From Osedax fenrisi (Eukaryota > Annelida > Polychaeta > Sabellida > Siboglinidae), in the NCBI GenBank assembly GCA_964019155.1, contig OZ025243.1, positions 16,806,618 through 16,870,617 on the forward strand: DNA of 64,000 nucleotides, in the 5' to 3' direction. The number at the start of each line of letters is the position of its first letter. Position 1 is the first letter of the stretch. The translations under genes and the position numbers were made by a program. Below the pieces are notes generated by a model that saw only the letters and a program-made list of their open reading frames with translations, did not search any database and was not told the origin of the DNA. Positions 1 through 16,490 of the stretch are shown here, piece by piece.

Positions 1-5786
<5,786 letters not shown>

Positions 5787-5857
5787 TAATAATTCTTATT
5801 GATAAGATATATATTTTATAAAATATAATATTTCACAATAGATATCGCTGTTGTAAT

Positions 5858-6180
5858 ATCCAATGTATTTATTTGACTTATACAATTGTATATATTAATA
5901 TACAAATTTGAATATATATTGAATACATAAATTAATTATATCCAAAGTGTTTATTTGACCTATAAAATATACAAAATTGGAACATACATTGAATACATAA
6001 AATAATCATATCCAAAGTGTTTATTTGACCTATAAAATATACAAAATTGGAACATACATTGAATACATAATATATTCATATCCAAAGTGTTTATTTGACC
6101 TATAAAATATACAAAATTGGAACATATATTGCATAAATAAAATAATTATATCCAAAGTGTTTATTTGACCCATAATATAT
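5858..6180. repeat. 70-bp subterminal tandem repeats, left arm
   Basis: Five units of about 70 bp, each with TCCAAAGTGTTTATTTGACC followed by an AT-rich stretch containing ATACAAAATTGGAACATA. The three middle units are nearly identical; the outermost is diverged. Inverted counterparts lie at 9400-9640. Confidence 0.92.
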
Positions 6181-6240
6181 ACACTGGTGGAACGTTGTTA
6201 TATATTTTACGTTGACGCGCAACGCGTTTGGTTGCTTGGG

Positions 6241-8672
6241 TACTACTACTACTAAATCGTATTAAACGTATTAAACGAAAACATATTACATATAGAGATT
6301 GTAAGTCTATTGGCCTACCAAAATGTGTAAACAATATCAAAACTGAGATATCTTATTCAACTTCCCTCTGTCCGGTACTTCTAAACTCCACTCACCTGAA
6401 TATTATGAATATACATGCACCTACAAAAACTACATTAATTACCGACCACACTTTTTCTCTCTGGTTCTCTCACGAAATGTTCATCTTCAAGAAGAGTGTT
6501 CGCAAATTTGAAAAGAAATTTCTTAAAAATCCATCTACTGAAACTAAATTAGCTCTATCACTAGCTAGAAAAAATTACAAATGTACTATATCTCGTTCAA
6601 AATCTATCTATTATAACAAACAGATAGCATTGATTTCCTCCGATCCTCGCAAATTATTTAAAATAGCAAATAAAATTCTCTCTCCTACAGATAAAAAAAT
6701 CCTCCCCATTTTACCAAACAGTTCAAATTTTCAACTGTGTTCTCTTTTTGAAAAATTCTTTGAAAATAAAATTGCAAGCATTAATAATATTATTTGCGCA
6801 TCTACTCCATCCATATTCAATCCTACCATATATATTACCCATCATATTGACTCATTAAGTACATTAACTATCCCTTAAGTGAATTCACTGTATGAAGTAA
6901 ATTACCTACTCATGAAATCTCACTGAAACCTCCACCACTGATCCCCTACTTTTATCATTATATCACACACTTTCACCCTTATTTTCTCCTATTTTCTTGG
7001 ATATTATTGCGAACTCACTAAACTCTGGCCAAGTGTCACCATGTCTCAATATACCATAATATCTCCTATTATCAAAAAACAAAACCTAGACCCAAACTCA
7101 TTTAGCAATTATCGACTGATCTCCTACCTACCCTTATTAAGTAAAATATTAGAAAGAATTGTTTCCAAACAACTTCGTCCATGTAAATACAAATAATCTT
7201 TTCGACCCGCTTCAAAGCGCTTTTTGTAATGGCCATTCAACGCTCTCCTCCATATTACTGATACAATATTATCTAACTTAAATAGCAACACGTGTTGCCA
7301 GCTAATCCTCCTCTCATCGGCTTTTGATACCCTGGACCACAACATATTAATCATTAATTAATTACTTCATATCTGACTAACCGAAATATCTCTATTATGA
7401 TTGATAAATCTTAATTGCCTTTTTCTACACTTAACCAAAGTATTCCCCAAGGATCCGTTCTAGGTGGATCCACCTTTTCTATTTATATCCGCCCTATTGC
7501 TGATCTAATTAAGAAATTTCCAAATATTCACTACCATATTTTTGCTGATGATATTCAACTGTTTACCTTTTTCCCTATAAATTCTCATACCATTAACTCT
7601 GAATTAATAGAGTGTACTAACTGCATAAGATTATGGCTCCTCTCCAATAAACTACTAATTAATTCCTCTAAGACTACTGTACTTAACATATCTACTTCTG
7701 AAACTTCCTTTCTAAACTTTACTCTAAATAACATGAGTATTTCTACTTCTCATTCCTCCAAAAAACTAGGATTGGTATTTGATGAAAAATTATCATTTAA
7801 GAATCACATATCATCAATTACAAAATCCTCCAACTTTCATCTCTTCAGAATTAAAAAAATACGGACATCACTTTCCAGAAAACTAATAAAACTCTAATTA
7901 TTGCTCTTGTACTTTCCCGAATTGACTACTGTTATTCCCTACTGAATTTACTTCCTACTAAGGCTACTCATCCACTTAATCGGATTATTCGTTCCTCAAT
8001 ACGTAATACTTACTATTTAACACGACTGGATCACTATACTACAACATATCAAAATCATCTCGTATGTGGCTACCCTTCTCCCTCAGGTGTAAATTACGTA
8101 TACTATCTATAATCCATAAATCAATATATTCTTTCACCCCTAGCTATATCTCTGATCTAATTAAAATACGTACTATATTATCTTCTCTCCGTTACCAAAA
8201 TGCTCCTCTACTTATCTCCCAGAACTCTAGTAAAAATTCCCTGAATTCTAGAGCTTTCCGGTCCAACCCTATGGAATTCCCTCCCTCCTACCATTCGTTC
8301 TATTAGATCCCAAAAAAGATTTATAAATCTTACTTCTTCTTTTCTCTCTATCCATAATCATTAAATCATCCAACTTATTATTTTTGTCCGTGTTATATTA
8401 AATTGTTATTGTATTATTATTATCTTATTATTATATAACACTATACTATATCAATGCAGTCTGTAGTATATAAAACTACACTATATCAATGCAGACTGTA
8501 GTATATAATAGTCCTTTATATTATTTAGTATTGTTGTCCGTGGTATATCAATGTATATTATTATTAAATTATTATCGTATTACTATTATTTTATTATTAT
8601 TTCCTTCCCGCACGAGCGAAGGGGTCTACATGACCCTATTTTAGGGCAAATAAACCTAATATCATCATCATC
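6241..8672 (+). mobile_element. L2-like LINE inside foldback element, degenerate
   Basis: 5'-truncated non-LTR element. 6228-6878 is open and begins near the end of the endonuclease region, with ITDHTFSLWFSHEM, a basic linker and DPRKLFKIANKIL. The RT follows in shifted frames: NYRLISYLPLLSKILERIV near 7110, SSAFDTLDHNIL near 7315, IPQGSVLGGSTFSIYIRPI near 7440, and the catalytic FADD at 7541-7552. The C-terminal segment to ~8306 is broken by frameshifts. The 3' UTR ends at AAATAAACC and a short ATC repeat (8658-8672), a typical microsatellite-like L2/CR1 tail. It begins immediately inside the left arm and is the reference for the copies at 38393-40335 and 43094-43352. Confidence 0.9.
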
Positions 8673-8689
8673 ATATGCGCGAGTATTAG

Positions 8690-9290
8690 TTGAATTTAAG
8701 TTATGTTTAGGAAGTAGTTGACGTATAAAAGTATTAGTATTATTAAATTCTCCAATATACTAGTTGGTGATTAAAGTTTGAGTATGGATTTTAGGTAGTC
8801 ATTAGATATATGGTGACTTACTTTATGTGCCAATAGTAGTATGTTATAGAGGATGCTATATAGCATGCTATGGCTAAAATGTACGCCGTATAAATAGCCA
8901 ATGGAGTTTAACAATGAATTGAGATATATTAGTATGCATACCCATGGGTATATTTTAGTATATTGAATATACACCTAGCTATAGAATTTTAATAATTTTG
9001 AGTTTAGTAATATACATTTCGCGGGTATTGTAAAGGATACCATTTCAGTAGTCGAATAGAGGTAGGATGTAGACATAATCTATAATAGTAGCGGTGGATA
9101 TCAATATTGATGACGAATAAGTTGTAGTGAATGTAGTTGATAGTTTAGTGATGTGTTAGGTGGAATAGTTGTCTATACAACTAAAAATAGAGTCAAATAT
9201 AACACAATTCTTTTTACATGGGTTGAGTACTTGAAAATCACTCCATTAATGTTGATTGGAAAAGGTGTTGGTAAAAGATTATTTTTGAGA
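8690..9290 (-). mobile_element. LINE C-terminal fragment, reverse orientation
   Basis: Read on the minus strand, this part of the foldback interior resembles the C-terminal end of an L2-like LINE. A run translating ISQFIVKLHWLFIRR lies near 8910 and ILYNILLLAHKVSHHIS near 8840, matching the family pattern of HWLP(I/V) followed by YKILLLTYKALH. Frames are broken throughout. It stands tail-to-tail with the plus-strand LINE, the two meeting at the ATC run near 8672. Its 5' part is missing or unrecognisable. Confidence 0.55.
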
Positions 9291-9399
9291 GGGATGTGAA
9301 TGAAGATAGACTATTTTTTATTGTAAATCAGTTACTCAAGCAACCAAACACGTTGCCCGTCAACGTAAGATATATAACAACGTTCCAATAGTGTATATA

Positions 9400-9640
9400 T
9401 TATAGGTCAAATAAACACTTTTGATATAATTATTTTATTTATGCAATATATGTTCCAATTTTGTATATTTGATAGGTCAAATAAACACTTTGGATATGAT
9501 TATTTTATGTATTCAATGTATGTTCCAATTTTGTATATTTTATAGGTCAAATAAACACTTTGGATATCATTAATGTATGTATTCAATATATATTCAAATT
9601 TGGATATTGTATAAGTCAAATAAACACATTTGATATTTAT
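9400..9640. repeat. 70-bp subterminal tandem repeats, right arm
   Basis: Four units of about 70 bp with core AGGTCAAATAAACACTTTGG, the reverse complement of the left-arm units. The right arm has one unit fewer than the left, showing copy-number change after the arms formed. Confidence 0.92.
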
Positions 9641-9709
9641 ATTACAACAGCGATATATATTGTGAAATATTATATTTTATAAAATATATCTCTTATCAAT
9701 AATAATTAT

Positions 9710-10437
9710 TGATGTATTATTTACCAGTAAAGTAAATAAAATTATTATATTACCTTCTTTCCCATGTATTATATGTATCAACCATCCATATTCTCTTTAA
9801 TCACTGAACTTACCACTAATTCACTGAATTAGAAGCTATCCTTACTGTGAAGTAGATATATTCCCTTGATCCGATTCATGTTACCCTCCTGTATAAGCTA
9901 ATACCTGACTATAATTATCACATTTACTAATTAATTATATATGGCTTAATACTTTCTTATACAAAGTTAGCGAATGTTAATCCTACTATTAAAACCTGAC
10001 GTTGAAAATTTACTGCTTATAAATAATACGAAAGCGTATACGAGCCATGGGCCGATATCACACATTTAATATATTTCTAAAGTATGTATTTCTAAAATAC
10101 CTACTCGAAAGAATTGTAGCTATTTAACTCAATTACTATAAACTGAGTAACAAAATCATTAATAAATTTAAAATTGCTTTTACAAAAAAGATTAATAACG
10201 ATATAGCACTTGTCTACATAGTTAATTCAATTCAGCGTACAACGTACGCCGTACATCCTATAATAATACAGCACTTTGATAGTACTATTATACCTTTTAT
10301 CAGCATTTACACACTATATATAGTATATTACACATAGTACATTAATTATAAATGAAACAGATCTTGAATATTTCAAATTATGTCTTCATCACAACATTAC
10401 TGCAATACTATTATTTATGAAATAATTTATTATTTAC
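9710..10437. other. No gene recognised
   Basis: AT-rich DNA between the foldback element and a LINE end. Pyrimidine-rich patches on the plus strand suggest it may include a strongly decayed 5' part of that LINE, but I could not align any RT motif. Confidence 0.4.
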
Positions 10438-10812
10438 AAAATGCAGCTACCCAACTCATATACGATATCAATAAATTGTATAGAACCATATATCACCATA
10501 TACGTGAAAGTATTACATTAGCTCCCAGTTAAATATATACTAACCTATATGTAATATATACGTTAACCCATCACGCCTCACATCACAGTAGACCTCAGTA
10601 CACACGTACCCTACGTTATCACGCCCAATACGAATTTACCACAAGTACACTATAGTTATCTCTGATTTGCGTACAGTATCTGTAAAATAAAAGAGAACCT
10701 TCTCAATCTCTTCACCGCCTGTTCATGTAATAGACTGCCCTATAATATTAGATCAATGTCACCAATAAGTTCTTTCCAAAATAAGCTAAAGACATGTCTT
10801 ACTATAATAAAG
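10438..10812 (+). mobile_element. LINE 3' coding remnant, L2-like
   Basis: Translation from 10438 gives QNAATQLIYDINKLYR and then, one frame over, an HWLPVK equivalent at about 10517-10534 in which Trp is a TAG stop. RLPYNIRSMSPISSFQNKLK follows near 10730-10790. These correspond to the QNAAARL, LHWLPVK and LPxxIR...FKxxLK blocks at the C-terminus of L2/CR1-like LINE polyproteins. Several frameshifts and stops show it is dead. No tail could be defined. Confidence 0.75.
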
Positions 10813-11166
10813 TAGTATTACATGACGCATTAGCAGTATTAGTACACGGAGATAATCCACTACCATATCGTCATACGAATTGTAAGGTCATGTCCTTCCT
10901 TATATCTTCAGTCTATAACATAATCTATAATTACAGATTATTAAATTTAATTATAAATTCCGTATCACATCGATATATAACATTTGCGAATTGTTAATGT
11001 ATATGTCATTGTATAATGTATGGTATTCTATATTTTAATTATATATTTTCTAGATATTTTACATAAATAATACCTATAAGTGTACAAGTATAAATCATGT
11101 ATAACAATGACCAACAATATTAATATGAGTCAGGTAATAACATTTCATATATCGATATATTAAAAA

Positions 11167-11172
11167 TTTATT
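11167..11172 (-). promoter_or_regulatory. Candidate AATAAA polyadenylation signal
   Basis: TTTATT on the plus strand is AATAAA in the direction of the CNG gene, about 735 bases past its stop. In DNA this AT-rich such hexamers are common by chance, so this is only a candidate. Confidence 0.2.
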
Positions 11173-11227
11173 AATCTATATTATTTACAATTTTGTACAA
11201 TTTCAATTTATACATATTTACATCATG

Positions 11228-11286
<59 letters not shown>

Positions 11287-11399
11287 TTTCACTTATTCAA
11301 TGTCAGCATTTTACCCATATAGTATAATTGTAATATTCTAGTTCGTAGAGAATATCATTAGAGCGGAGTCTGCATACGTAAGTGCGCGAGAATCTCCAC

Positions 11400-11545
11400 A
11401 TGTGTCTAAATAGTGGTTGCGGTGGTAGTGGTAATGGTGGCGGTGGTAGTGGTGGTGATGGTGGTAGTGTCGATAGTGGTGGCGGTAGTGGTGATCGTGG
11501 CTGTAGTGGCGGTGGAGGTAGTGGCGATGGTGGCGGTGGTGCTGG
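11400..11545. repeat. GGT/GGC-rich imperfect triplet repeat
   Basis: A run of GGTGGTAGTGGTGGC-type triplets (ACC/GCC-rich on the minus strand), far more GC-rich than its surroundings. It creates Gly-rich plus-strand and Pro/His-rich minus-strand open frames that I do not regard as genes. In the CNG transcript it would fall in the 3' UTR. Confidence 0.8.
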
Positions 11546-11632
11546 GGCCCATAACTTCGCGTAGTGCTTAATACTACTCGGTGGTAAACTAATGGAATAA
11601 GTTGTAGTGGGATCACGTGATAACGGTGACTC

Positions 11633-11690
11633 ACCGTACGCCGGTGCGAGAGTGTACGCCGGAGCGGGAGTGTACGCCGGATCGGGTGTG
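11633..11690. repeat. 18-bp tandem repeat, 3 units
   Basis: Three consecutive units of GTGTACGCCGGAGCGGGA type, followed by a GTGCG-rich tract to about 11712. GC-rich, in the flank downstream of the CNG stop. Confidence 0.85.
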
Positions 11691-11905
11691 CGGTGTGCGG
11701 TGTGCGCGTGCGCTATCACCGCGTGTATCCGTGTACGATTTGCATTATCATTTATAATTTAAAATATCCTAGTGTGATAACCGAATTGTTTTAGTGGCGA
11801 AATCACATAGGAAATATGTCAACGTTACGACGGTGACGTTAATGGGCGAATGCATCACTAGTACTGCGTGTGTGTGTGCGCGCGTGTAACTAAGGAATGA
11901 GAAAA

Positions 11906-12618
11906 TTATATGATCGATTCCAAATTACACGGTCCGGAGAAATTGCTCAAGTCGATATGACAGTTGGAAGGGATATCCCCGGTGTCGTCGTCGTCGCTGT
12001 CTTCGAGGTGAGACGAGGTCACGTGATGTTCGAGGTCATCCAGTCGAAGGTTAACGTTGTTCTGCTGTTCTTTGAGCAAACTCGACATGCGCAAGTTATC
12101 GGATTCGATGGCTTTGAGTCGTTGGCGCAGGTGTTTCAATTCGTCGTCGAGCATTTGTTGCTGTTGTTGTTGTTGCTGCTGTTTCTCGAGTTGATTGACG
12201 TTTAGGGGCGGAACTTGAGCGCCTATCAGTAGATGAGGGGAAGGGGCGGCGCCGGCGTTCATCGAACCGGCGCTATTCTGACTTCCGGTCGCGACACCGG
12301 CGGCCGGGGTGGCCGGGATAGCGAAATAAGGGTACTGGTATATGGGCAGCGTACCGTGACAACAGTCTCCGTTAGGGGTCATCAGCTGTATCCGACAATG
12401 CGGGTTATAGCAGGTATCCGATGACGGGGACTTCATGTAGGATGACGTGTTGATGGTGAGCGATTCCGTGATCGGTTCCTTGGTGGACGCCGAGTCTGAC
12501 TGATCTTCTCCGGCCGATACGGTTCCGGTGTCTTTTGACATGATGGTAGCCTCGTCGGAGCTGGCTAGGTCTACGATCTCGTGACTGCGCGTTATCGAAC
12601 GAGAAGGTGCCGCCAGTC
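11906..12618 (-). CDS. CNG channel, last exon: C-terminal tail with polyQ and coiled coil
   Basis: Terminal coding exon, 713 nt: two bases complete a Gly codon from the previous exon, then 236 codons and a TAA stop at 11906-11908. The acceptor is ACCGCAG just above 12618. The tail starts LAAPSRSITRSHEIVDLASS. It is Ser/Thr-rich, then Ala/Pro-rich, then has nine Gln (CAG/CAA codons, near 12155-12185). A predicted coiled coil follows: LDDELKHLRQRLKAIE, then LLKEQQNNVNLRLDDLEHHV. An acidic EDSDDDD stretch comes before the end NLESII. The coiled coil sits where CNG alpha subunits carry the C-terminal leucine zipper that guides subunit assembly; that role is inferred from position. GC-rich compared with the introns. 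An ATG at 12541 gives an open frame, but the phase match to the upstream exon favours a terminal exon over a separate gene. Confidence 0.85.
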
Positions 12619-12734
12619 CTGCGGTGGTAAGTTATGCTTGGTATAGGTAATGCGAGGATTGTGAATATGTGATGGATATAATTCAATAATTTAATTTCAA
12701 TAGTTCATTGTTTTAATTGAGTTAACGTATAATT

Positions 12735-12785
<51 letters not shown>

Positions 12786-13222
12786 TTGTTAGAATTGTTT
12801 AGTTAACTACGCTGTATTTATCTAAACTTATTAGGTTAGATTATTTGTAATTAATGTATATATATATATTATCATATATGATAATATTCGATTAAACTTT
12901 AAATCTGATTTTCATAAAATTTTAAATTCGAAAAACATAATTCTACTAAAATACTTACATATAATATAAGATAATATAAAATATAAATAAGTACTTATTA
13001 AATATTACCTAACTATAATGAATATTTCAAAAAGTATATAATTTATAGTATTATTACCTATGTAGTAATACAGTAATTTCTAACTGTGTAGATGTATAAC
13101 ACGTAGCATGTTATATCATATGCTTTATATGACTCCTACTTCAATACATTATACGATAACAACATATTTCCCGTATATAACTAATATATATATATATATA
13201 TAAAATTATAAAAACTATATAA

Positions 13223-13265
<43 letters not shown>

Positions 13266-13469
13266 TAGTAATTTAAACTTAATAATATGAAAAAATAACT
13301 GTTTAAATATTTAGTTTTTATATGTAATCGAGTGATTATTCGGGATGCATTATAGTATAACTTTATTCTATGTATAATGTTATATATCATTGAAAAATAC
13401 GTTCACTCGATGTATAATGATGTAGCCCATTAGCTATATATTCCGTGCACCCTTTATATGAACTCTTAT

Positions 13470-13700
13470 CACTATAACCTCGCGATGTTATAACATTGTG
13501 ATTACCATTATAACCTAGTAATTACCTTTTAATGTTATCGTAATAACCTTAGGGTTATGACTATTATACCCTCAGGGTTGACATCGGGGTTAACAGCATA
13601 ACTGTGGAGTAACCTCTGCGGTTACCATTATAACCTAGGGATGACATTGGGACTACCGTATTAACCTTGGGGTTGACTATTGCGTAGTATACTCTGCGGT
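13470..13700. repeat. Degenerate short repeats of TAACC...GGGTTA type
   Basis: About ten irregular units resembling ATAACCTNGGGGTTGA, with both half-sites (TAACC and GGTTA) recurring roughly every 20 bases. Too diverged to set a period by eye. More GC-rich than its flanks. Confidence 0.65.
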
Positions 13701-13904
13701 TTAACGTTTCTATGATTCACTACGCACGACTGAATAGTGGTCCTGCCCTCGGTCTCCACTAGTCCCGGGGTACTCTTGCTCCTCGATATCGCTACAAGGA
13801 ACGCGCTCGTTAAGTACTTTAACGTTGACACCACACTCGCGCGAATATTCGCACGAATTATAATCGCGCTATTTATAGATAACTAAGTATGGAAACTAAA
13901 GGGC

Positions 13905-14136
13905 GGTATCCCACTACTAATATTTCCGGCAACTTGCCGGAAATATTGAAAATTTAAAACCATTTTCTATCAATTTGTAATGGGATACCCTCTAAAAAGT
14001 TATTCTATGTCAGGAAAGTTGTCTGAAAGTAAATGTGTATCCCACACAAATTGTAATTAACTCGATAGAACATCGTTATAAATAATTCGTTAAAATATTT
14101 CAGGCAAGTTTCCGGAAATACTTGGAGTAGGATATC
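13905..14136. mobile_element. Short TIR element (MITE-like), ~232 bp
   Basis: Ends are inverted over about 45 bases with several mismatches. The left begins GGTATCCCACTACTAATATT; the right, in reverse complement, begins GATATCCTACTCCAAGTATT. Both continue into TTTCCGG...AACTTGCC...GAAATATT. The left end itself holds a perfect internal palindrome, with AATATTTCCGGCAA and its complement around one C at about 13919-13947. No coding capacity; target duplication unclear. Confidence 0.75.
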
Positions 14137-15179
14137 CACTTAGAGTAAGTCGGCGAATATTAACGAGTGATGTTCATCGATCATTCGTTCATTCGCAAGT
14201 TTAACATCGGTTTTTACACTAAATGGGGTGTATCAGCACGGTGAGGTTATTTAATCGAAGTACCATAGGTATTAATTATTACATAGGGAAAATTAACCTA
14301 ATACGGACACTTTAGCAATAAATGGTCTTAATGAGTCATTTTATGACTCATTATTGTATTCAAAAATTACATTATATTAATAATATATGATTATAGATAT
14401 TAGTGGTTTAACCCGAACTCGGTTTCGGGTATCAATTCCGGGTTCTAGCAAAATTTCATGAGATCGGGTTTCGAAAAATGGTCCAAGAACGGGTCCGGGT
14501 TTTAGTAAATTAATTTCGGGTATTTTTGTAAAATAATATAATATTAAAATTTTATATAAATTTTATAAAAATATAATTACTACTTAATTTAATTGATAAT
14601 TATTATAATAAATTATTATAATGGATACAACTGATAACGTAAGTATACTAAATATTGCCAAAGCCAAATATATACTATATGCCTATTAATCCTATGTAAA
14701 TTGTAATATCTGGAAAATAATTATTTAATTATTTCATAGATATTGAAAATTTCAATAATTGAAATGTTTATAATGTTATATATAATTGTACTACATTTGT
14801 GTACATAACTTATGTTTTAATACAAATTAAAAAAAACTACAATATGAAGTATATTATAGAATTCAATAAGCTATTCGGTGTTAATTATTGTATTACAATA
14901 GAATCTATATAAAAAGTACCATTCTAGTAGATATTTGTTGATCATAATAACAAATATTTCACAATCTAATATTTATAAATTATATGTTGATTGTTGTTGC
15001 CTATCTATTATTTATTAATTATAGCTATTTCTGATTCTGTATTTCTGTATTACTACAAAATATATTTTTTATAAATGTTATACAAATATTTTAAAAAGTA
15101 TAATATTGTTAAGTATAACTTATAATATTTATATATTTATTATATAATTATAATATTTTAATAATATCTTAAAATAATA

Positions 15180-15470
15180 ATATTTCAAAGATTAGTTGAA
15201 AAATATAAAAAAATATTTCAAATAATATTTTTAAAAATACAAAAAATATAAATAATATTACAAAATATATTTTAAAAAAATTTAAAAAAATGTCCACAAA
15301 AATGTTTACAAATATTTCAAAAAAATGTTTAAAAATATTTCAAAAAATTTCAAAAATATTTTAAAAATTTCAAAAAAATTTCAAAAATTTGCAAACAAAA
15401 TTCAAAAAAATGTCAACAAATTTCAAAAAAATACTTCGAAAAAATGTAAAAATAATATTTCAAAAAAGTG
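15180..15470. repeat. A-rich low-complexity tract (TTTCAAAAAA-like)
   Basis: Irregular units such as AATATTTCAAAAAAATGT recur over about 290 bp with varying A-run lengths. Low-complexity DNA inside the TIR element. Confidence 0.7.
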
Positions 15471-15584
15471 ATGCTGAAGATTTTAGATGACAAAAAATCA
15501 TTTTAATGGCAAAAAGTCAATTTTTTAGGTTTTTCTGGGGTACGCGGTAAATATTCAAAAAATTTATATTTATTATAAACTTTC

Positions 15585-15675
15585 ATTATCTCGAAAGTCT
15601 CGAGATAATCAAATTTAGGATTTGATTGTCTCGAGATAATGTAAATTAGGATTTGATTGTCTCGAGATAATGTAA
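15585..15675. repeat. TCTCGAGATAAT repeats, ~35-bp period
   Basis: Three copies of the palindromic core TCTCGAGA, each followed by TAAT; the last two lie in near-identical 35-bp units containing TTAGGATTTGATTGTCTCGA. Positioned just inside the right end of the TIR element, as subterminal transposase-binding repeats often are; that role is inference. Confidence 0.8.
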
Positions 15676-15779
15676 AATGGGCTAAATTTAAACCACTAAT
15701 GATATTATTGTGATTTTAAAGTTTTATTTAATCTTTTAATTCCATAGATAACGGGGGTGTCCGTATTCGGTACCCATGT

Positions 15780-16120
15780 CCGAATACGGACACCCTGTAT
15801 TATAATACGGACACCCTATATACCACTAATAAACTATATATTATTAATGAATAATCAGACAAATTACAGATACATTATTTATAATTAATTTTATGAACAA
15901 TTGATTCTAATTTAATTAGTTAATCATTTATTTATTTTTATTATTTTTTAATTAATAATATAATTTAAGTATCTAAATAATAAAAATTTTAGATTTATCT
16001 TTATTGGTGTATTAATATTATAACGCACGCGATTATTATGAAAATCAGAATAATGTATACGCTGTGCGATGATTGTTTATAGGGTGTCCGTATTAAGACA
16101 TCTATAGTTTCCGTATTAGG
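15780..16120. mobile_element. MITE-like element with duplicated AATACGGACACC ends
   Basis: 341-bp element with inverted ends of about 42 bases. Each end has two copies of AATACGGACAC about 25 bases apart: left at 15781 and 15804, right inverted at 16084 and 16111. No coding capacity. Its left end lies only nine bases from the terminus of the previous element, forming a GGTGTCCGTATTCGG / CCGAATACGGACACC palindrome at 15756-15794. Confidence 0.7.
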
Positions 16121-16455
16121 TACTTATATGACCTATAGATATATGCATATAACTTAACAAATATTAAAATTATATATATATAATTTTAGAATGCTTTATT
16201 TTTTTATATTATATATATATATTATATAGTGTTATATTTTATATCGATACATTTGTATATTCTTTAGAATGGTTTTAAGTTGATTTTTTTTTTCATCAAT
16301 TTAAAAACGTAATAAAAAAATCAGTTTATTGGATATTTCAGCAATATTTTGAATAAATAAAAATTAAAAAAATACTTGTTTAGACTATTTATATAATTAT
16401 GAATATTTTATGCATTAAACATTTTTTTGTAGGATTTATTGTTTCTCAAATACCT

Positions 16456-16490
16456 AGAGTGTCCTTATTCGGGCACTGTCCGTATTCGGT
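16456..16490. repeat. Solo terminus of the AATACGGACAC element family
   Basis: GAGTGTCCTTATTCGGG followed by ACTGTCCGTATTCGGT: two copies of the family terminus in the right-end orientation. Its left partner is either 14297 (which would make an outer ~2.2-kb element) or lost. Confidence 0.65.

Larger units (their letters stand above)
5787..9709. mobile_element. Foldback-like element with ~0.4-kb inverted ends
   Basis: The left end (5787 to about 6240) is matched in reverse complement by the right end (about 9331-9709). The match covers the outer TATTTTATAAAATATAATAT block, a series of ~70-bp subrepeats, and an inner unique block (left: GGAACGTTGTTATATATTTT, ending TTTGGTTGCTTGGGTA). The left arm has five subrepeats starting near 5861, 5941, 6012, 6082 and 6152. 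The right arm has four near 9402, 9473, 9543 and 9612. Long TIRs built from tandem subrepeats are characteristic of Foldback/Galileo-type DNA elements. No transposase was recognised; the interior is LINE sequence in both orientations. I could not define a target-site duplication. Confidence 0.85.
10813..11905 (-). other. Downstream flank / probable 3' UTR of CNG gene
   Basis: Lies 3' of the CNG stop codon on the minus strand. Contains an (AT)n tract (about 11229-11281), a triplet-like ACC/GCC-rich stretch (11400-11545), three 18-bp repeats (11633-11690) and CG-rich DNA up to the stop. No independent gene recognised. Confidence 0.45.
14399..15700. mobile_element. TIR element, ATTAGTGGTTTAA ends, GAT duplication
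   Basis: Left end ATTAGTGGTTTAACCC at 14399 and its inverse TTTAAACCACTAAT ending at 15700. Both are flanked by GAT (14396-14398 and 15701-15703), a possible 3-bp target duplication as made by PIF/Harbinger-type elements. The interior has GGGTT-rich motifs on the left, AT-rich low-complexity DNA in the middle and TCTCGAGATAAT repeats on the right. No transposase frame. The length (1302 bp) suits a non-autonomous element. Confidence 0.6.
14297..15770. mobile_element. MITE-like element, AATACGGACAC ends, outer
   Basis: Left end CCTAATACGGACACT at 14297 and an inverted end GGTGTCCGTATTCGG at 15756-15770. These belong to one family of termini (consensus CCGAATACGGACACC). The same terminus recurs at 15780, 16120 and 16489, so the pairing of this left end with this right end is not certain. 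A different element (14399-15700) lies between the two ends. Confidence 0.5.

Noticed and set aside
10794..10997. 67-residue plus-strand open frame
   Set aside because: Follows the LINE remnant, has no motif and is within the length expected by chance.
11382..11564. Gly-rich open frame on the plus strand
   Set aside because: Pure product of GGT/GGC triplets.
11897..12424. Plus-strand open frames opposite the last CNG exon
   Set aside because: Antisense shadows of the GC-rich exon; the minus frame joins the channel in phase.
12405..12686. Minus-strand 93-residue frame overlapping the last CNG exon
   Set aside because: Different frame from the coding one, running into intron sequence; no motif.
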